From Thermoleophilia bacterium (lineage in GTDB: Bacteria > Actinomycetota > Thermoleophilia > Gaiellales > Gaiellaceae): DNA of 32,977 bases. The stretch's first letter is position 1. Every line of letters begins with the position of its first letter. Positions 29,884 through 32,977 of the stretch are shown piece after piece. Both the position numbers and the translations under genes were made by a program. Below the pieces are notes generated by a model. The model searched no databases. It was given only the letters and a program-made list of their open reading frames with translations, and was not told the origin of the DNA. The stretch lies in NCBI GenBank assembly GCA_025929425.1, contig JAICME010000017.1:1-32977 (forward strand), in the 5' to 3' direction.

Positions 29884-30351
29884 ATGGCTGGCACGAGTGG
29901 AGAGAAGCTGATCGTCGACAACCGGCGCGCGCGGCACGAGTACCACCTCTCGGACCGCGTCGAAGCCGGCCTGGTCCTTAGCGGGACGGAGGTCAAATCG
30001 CTCCGCGGCGGGCAGGCGACGCTGCAGCAGGCGTACGCCGAAGTGCGCGACGGCGAGGCGTGGCTGGTCGGCCTCCACGTGCCCGAGTACTCGGAGGGAA
30101 ATCGGGCGAATCACGATCCGGACCGGCCACGCAAGCTTCTTCTGCACCGGCGGGAGATCGAGCGGCTCGCTTCGAGCGTCGCCGAGAAGGGGTTCACGCT
30201 CGTGCCGACGCGGCTCTACTTCAAAGGCGGCCGCGTCAAGGTCGAGCTCGCTCTCGCACGCGGCAAGGAGCTGCGAGACAAGCGCCGCGATATCGCGACC
30301 CGCGACGCACAGCGGCAGATCGAGCGAGAGCTGAAGAGCCTGCGCCGTTAG
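29884..30351 (+). CDS. smpB: SsrA-binding protein SmpB
   Basis: This 155-residue protein delivers tmRNA to stalled ribosomes. It has [44 protein letters not shown] (oligonucleotide-binding barrel) and [72 protein letters not shown] includes the basic C-terminal tail that mimics the codon-anticodon helix. The length is standard. The ssrA gene for its RNA partner lies 2.5 kb downstream on the same strand. Its last bases overlap the convergent cyclase-ATPase gene by 4 bp. Confidence 0.98.
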   Translation: MAGTSGEKLIVDNRRARHEYHLSDRVEAGLVLSGTEVKSLRGGQATLQQAYAEVRDGEAWLVGLHVPEYSEGNRANHDPDRPRKLLLHRREIERLASSVAEKGFTLVPTRLYFKGGRVKVELALARGKELRDKRRDIATRDAQRQIERELKSLRR

Positions 30352-32798
30352 TTCGGTCCGCCGAGGGCGAGCTCGACAGCCTCCTCGAACGGAAGCTCGA
30401 GCCCACGCGCGCGTGCCGCCTCGGCGTCCGACCCGAGGGCGAGGCGCGCAGGGGAGAGGTATCGCTCCAGCAGCCTGTCCCAGAAAGCGACGTGGAGGTC
30501 GGTGCCGAGCGACCGCCAGAGCCGTTCGACGGCGGCCGCCAGCTCGAGCGATCGGGCCGAATCGCCCTGTCCCGCGATCGCCATCGCAAGTCCCTGCACC
30601 TCGACGCTGGCTTCGAAGACATCGCCGAGGGCGAGCGCGGCGCGGAGGCTTTCCCGGTACCGCTCTTCGGCCTGCGCGCAGTCACCGCGAATCAGGGAGC
30701 AGTCGGCGAGAAAGTGAATCGCAAAGTGTGTCGTCCGCAGGTCGTCCTTCCCGAGCTCGAGGAGCTCGTGGGCAAGCGATTCGGCACGAGGGTCATCGAT
30801 GGCGACCAGCACCTGGCACACCCCCACGAGCGCTCGGGTCTCGCCCGGCCGGTCGCCGAGAGCCTGCCGGATCGACCGCGCCTGCTCGAACGCCGCAAGC
30901 GCGGCCGAGTCGTCGCCGGCGTCGTAGACGAGGAGCCAGCCGGACGCTTCCAGAGCGCCCGCGGTTTCCGCCTGGTCGTCCAGCGCGATCCAGCCGGCGA
31001 TCGCCTCTTCGAGACGCTGCCGCCCCTCGTCGACTCTCCCGCTTCGCGCAGCCAGAGCGCCGAACGCCGTCAGCGCTCTCGCCCTCACTCGACCGCCGGC
31101 CGTCGATGCCTTCAGCGCCGCCCGCAACCGCGTGTCGCCTTCGGCGAGATGGCCGTGCGTCAGCCAGAACCACCCGAGTGAGCCGGCGAGCTTCAGCGCC
31201 TCGTCGGGAGCGGTCCTCGTGAGCCGGTCGAGCGCCGCCCGGAGGTCGTCGTGGTTGCGATCGAGCCGGGACGACGCTTCCGCCTCGTCCTCGTGGCGAA
31301 GGGCGTAGGCCGTCTCGGCAAGCCGTGCAAATTCCGCCGCATGACGCGCGCGCACCGCTTCCTCCTCGCCGGAGGAGGTCAGCCGCTCGCGCGCGAATTC
31401 GCGCACGGTCTCGAGCAGCAACAGGCGATCGTCACCGACCTGCTTCAGGAGGCTGAGCTCGAGCAGCGCGGACAGCCCGCCCAGGGTCGCCTCGCAGACC
31501 GCCTCGGCCGCCTCGACCCGGAAGCCTCCGGCGAACACACCGAGTCGCGCGAGCAGCTGTCGACCGTCGGCATCGAGGAGGTCGAAGCTCCACTCGATGG
31601 TCGCGCGCAGCGTGCGCTGGCGCTCCGGGGCGTCGCGGGCACCGTCTGTTAGGAGCGGCAGGGCCTGCTCGAGGCGTTCGAGCAGTGCTTCAGGCGAGAG
31701 GAGCCGGGTGCGCGCGGCGGCGAGCTCGATCGCGAGTGGCAGCCTGTCGAGTCTCGCGCAGACCGCTCCCACCGTTGCGTCCGGTTCGAGCTCGCCGCCG
31801 CCTGCCGCCCGGGCGCGCTCGACGAAGAGGTCGGCCGCGTCGGTCGGGCTCAACGGCTCGAGCGAATACTCGAGCTCGCCGGCGATGCGCAACGGCGCCC
31901 GGCTCGTCACGAGGACACGCAGGCCCGCGGCGGCCGCGAGTAGCTCGGCGATCCGCGGAGCGGCAGCGAGGACATGCTCGAAGTTGTCGAGTAGGAGCAG
32001 GAGCTCGCGGCCGTGGAGGAAACCGCCCAGGTCGTCGGGCGCACCGACCGCGTGCGCAATCTCGCTGTCCACGAGGTCGGGGTCGGAGAGCGGGGCCAGC
32101 GGAACCCAGAACACACCATCCGAAGCCACGCCGACCAGCTCGGCGGCAACCTGAAGCGCGAGTCGGGTCTTGCCTGCCCCGCCCGGCCCGGTGATCGTGA
32201 TGAGCCGCCGGTCTCCCAGCAGCTCGACGAGCTCGGCCTCCTCCCGTTCCCGGCCGAGGAGCCGGCCGGGGGCGACCGGCAGGTTCGTCGTGTCGAGTGT
32301 CCGGAGCGGAGGAAACGTCTGCTCTCCGAGCTGGAAGATGCGCTCGGGTGCGCCCATGTCCTTCAGCCAGTGCTCGCCAAGATCGCGTAATTCGCTGCGG
32401 TTTACGAGAGCCGCCGTCGCCGTCGAGACCAGCACCTGCCCTCCGTGGCCGGCAGCGGCTATCCGGGCCGCACGATGGACGTCAAAGCCTGCGTAGCCCT
32501 CGTCGGTGAGCCGGGGAGTCCCGGTGTGAAGACCCATGCGCACCGGCAGGTCGAGCCCAGCCTGGGCCTCGCGGGCGGCGGCCAGCGCGGCGGGGGCAGT
32601 CGGGAAGGCGATGAAGAACGCGTCTCCCTGCGTGTCGACCTCGATGCCGCCGTGGCGCTCGAACGCTCCCCGCAGTACCCGGCGGTGCTCGGCGAGGCGC
32701 TCCGCGTAGTCCTCCACACCGAGGTCGTCGAGGAGCCGTGTCGAGCCCTCGATGTCCGTGAACAGGAAGGTGACCGTGCCTACGGGTAGATCGCGCAT
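30348..32798 (-). CDS. Class III adenylate cyclase domain fused to AfsR-like ATPase and repeats
   Basis: From ATG 32798 the product is 816 residues, starting with the family-typical [23 protein letters not shown] 32810 is an alternative. Longer starts would cross the divergent ssrA promoter and RNA. The cyclase homology domain (1-140) keeps both metal Asp residues (Asp15, Asp59 in GDAFF) and Arg112. The usual transition-state Asn is His108 (FDVHRAARI). A STAND ATPase follows, with P-loop GPGGAGKT at 204-211, [11 protein letters not shown] and [11 protein letters not shown]. Helical repeats run to the end. Its ATPase core resembles that of the SARP regulator at 1061-3856. It lies between smpB and ssrA, on the opposite strand. 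Confidence 0.9.
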   Translation of the reverse strand: MRDLPVGTVTFLFTDIEGSTRLLDDLGVEDYAERLAEHRRVLRGAFERHGGIEVDTQGDAFFIAFPTAPAALAAAREAQAGLDLPVRMGLHTGTPRLTDEGYAGFDVHRAARIAAAGHGGQVLVSTATAALVNRSELRDLGEHWLKDMGAPERIFQLGEQTFPPLRTLDTTNLPVAPGRLLGREREEAELVELLGDRRLITITGPGGAGKTRLALQVAAELVGVASDGVFWVPLAPLSDPDLVDSEIAHAVGAPDDLGGFLHGRELLLLLDNFEHVLAAAPRIAELLAAAAGLRVLVTSRAPLRIAGELEYSLEPLSPTDAADLFVERARAAGGGELEPDATVGAVCARLDRLPLAIELAAARTRLLSPEALLERLEQALPLLTDGARDAPERQRTLRATIEWSFDLLDADGRQLLARLGVFAGGFRVEAAEAVCEATLGGLSALLELSLLKQVGDDRLLLLETVREFARERLTSSGEEEAVRARHAAEFARLAETAYALRHEDEAEASSRLDRNHDDLRAALDRLTRTAPDEALKLAGSLGWFWLTHGHLAEGDTRLRAALKASTAGGRVRARALTAFGALAARSGRVDEGRQRLEEAIAGWIALDDQAETAGALEASGWLLVYDAGDDSAALAAFEQARSIRQALGDRPGETRALVGVCQVLVAIDDPRAESLAHELLELGKDDLRTTHFAIHFLADCSLIRGDCAQAEERYRESLRAALALGDVFEASVEVQGLAMAIAGQGDSARSLELAAAVERLWRSLGTDLHVAFWDRLLERYLSPARLALGSDAEAARARGLELPFEEAVELALGGPN

Positions 32799-32824
32799 CG
32801 CCGAGATCATGCCCGGGCGGTCGG

Positions 32825-32830
32825 TATAAT
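32825..32830 (+). promoter_or_regulatory. -10 element (TATAAT) of ssrA
   Basis: This is a perfect TATAAT, the strongest -10 in the window, 15 bp before the mature tmRNA 5' end. Transcription would begin near 32837 and leave a short 5' piece for RNase P to remove. The -35 region (about 32802-32807) is weak. Confidence 0.75.
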
Positions 32831-32845
32831 TGGTTTCGAACATAC

Positions 32846-32977
32846 GGGGGCGACCTGGCTTCGACGTGGTCGATCCATCCGGATGAGTTGCAAGCCGAGG
32901 TCGCCGGTTGGCCTCGTAAATCCACCGGCACAACGCAAGTGCGAAGAACGATCTCGCACTCGCCGCCTAGGGGAACC
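32846..32977 (+). ncRNA. ssrA: tmRNA, 5' part (truncated by window end)
   Basis: The RNA starts GGGGGCGACCUGGCUUCGACG, the conserved 5' end of the tRNA-like domain. Further in it has GGUUGGCCUCGUAAA, identical to the segment before the reading frame in E. coli tmRNA, and the preceding PK1-type complementarity (CGAGG with CCUCG). The tag frame reads GCA at 32935 through TAG 32968-32970 and encodes ASAKNDLALAA, ending in the LAA degradation signal. The 3' half, including the CCA end, lies outside the window. It acts with SmpB to rescue stalled ribosomes. The resume codon is assigned by alignment and could be off by one codon. Confidence 0.95.

Noticed and set aside
32799-32933. Longer N-terminus for the cyclase-ATPase gene
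   Set aside because: It would cross the ssrA promoter and the RNA itself. Family similarity begins at ATG 32798 (or at most 32810).

Overview
The window is a gene-dense, high-GC piece of a bacterial chromosome. It holds 27 protein-coding genes on both strands, plus the 5' part of a tmRNA gene at the right edge. No gap between genes exceeds about 130 bp. The base composition, GTG/TTG starts, BTAD/AfsR-type regulators, abundant TANNNT -10 hexamers and probable leaderless genes all point to an actinobacterium. The gene mix (short-form HPF, Suv3-like helicase, LCP protein, DUF2652-type cyclase homologue) suggests a deep-branching class such as Thermoleophilia. That taxonomic call is inference, because no rRNA is present.

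Layout. 1-710: end of the F1Fo ATP synthase operon (atpD 3' part, atpC). 714-3856 (minus): a SARP/AfsR-type regulator coupled to a small zinc metallopeptidase. 3947-5288 (plus, divergent): a translationally coupled trio of cupin, 46-aa putative lipoprotein and multi-pass membrane protein. The gap between the two units carries three heptamer direct repeats at exact 11-bp spacing, which is the textbook form of a SARP binding site. 5362-7413 (minus): alpha-glucan phosphorylase. 7543-11196: full-length cobalamin-dependent methionine synthase. 11240-16827: cell-envelope and sugar-nucleotide genes (LCP ligase, UDP-glucose dehydrogenase, nucleotidyltransferase, cupin, tyrosine phosphatase, HIT protein), most of them overlapping. 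16852-18492: a MerR regulator and S-adenosylhomocysteine hydrolase. 18515-19984: a sugar nucleotidyltransferase and comF.

20050-32977 is a translation, secretion and division block: hpf, an unknown gene, secA, prfB with a programmed +1 frameshift, ftsE, ftsX, a Suv3-like RNA helicase, smpB and ssrA. Minus-strand genes are interleaved: a DUF2652-type cyclase homologue, a hotdog thioesterase, a small hydrophobic protein, and a class III cyclase fused to an AfsR-like ATPase/repeat module.

How the genes connect. metH and ahcY both act in the activated methyl cycle. smpB, ssrA, prfB and hpf all act on the ribosome, and the Suv3-like helicase translationally coupled to ftsX may add RNA turnover to that group (inference). 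The two large regulators share a related ATPase core but carry different N-terminal modules, a DNA-binding one and a cyclase one. The best candidates for something new are the SARP-box divergent unit with its tiny lipoprotein, the actinobacterial Suv3 helicase with a C-terminal zinc ribbon, and the MerR-ahcY pair with a near-perfect palindrome next to a leaderless start.
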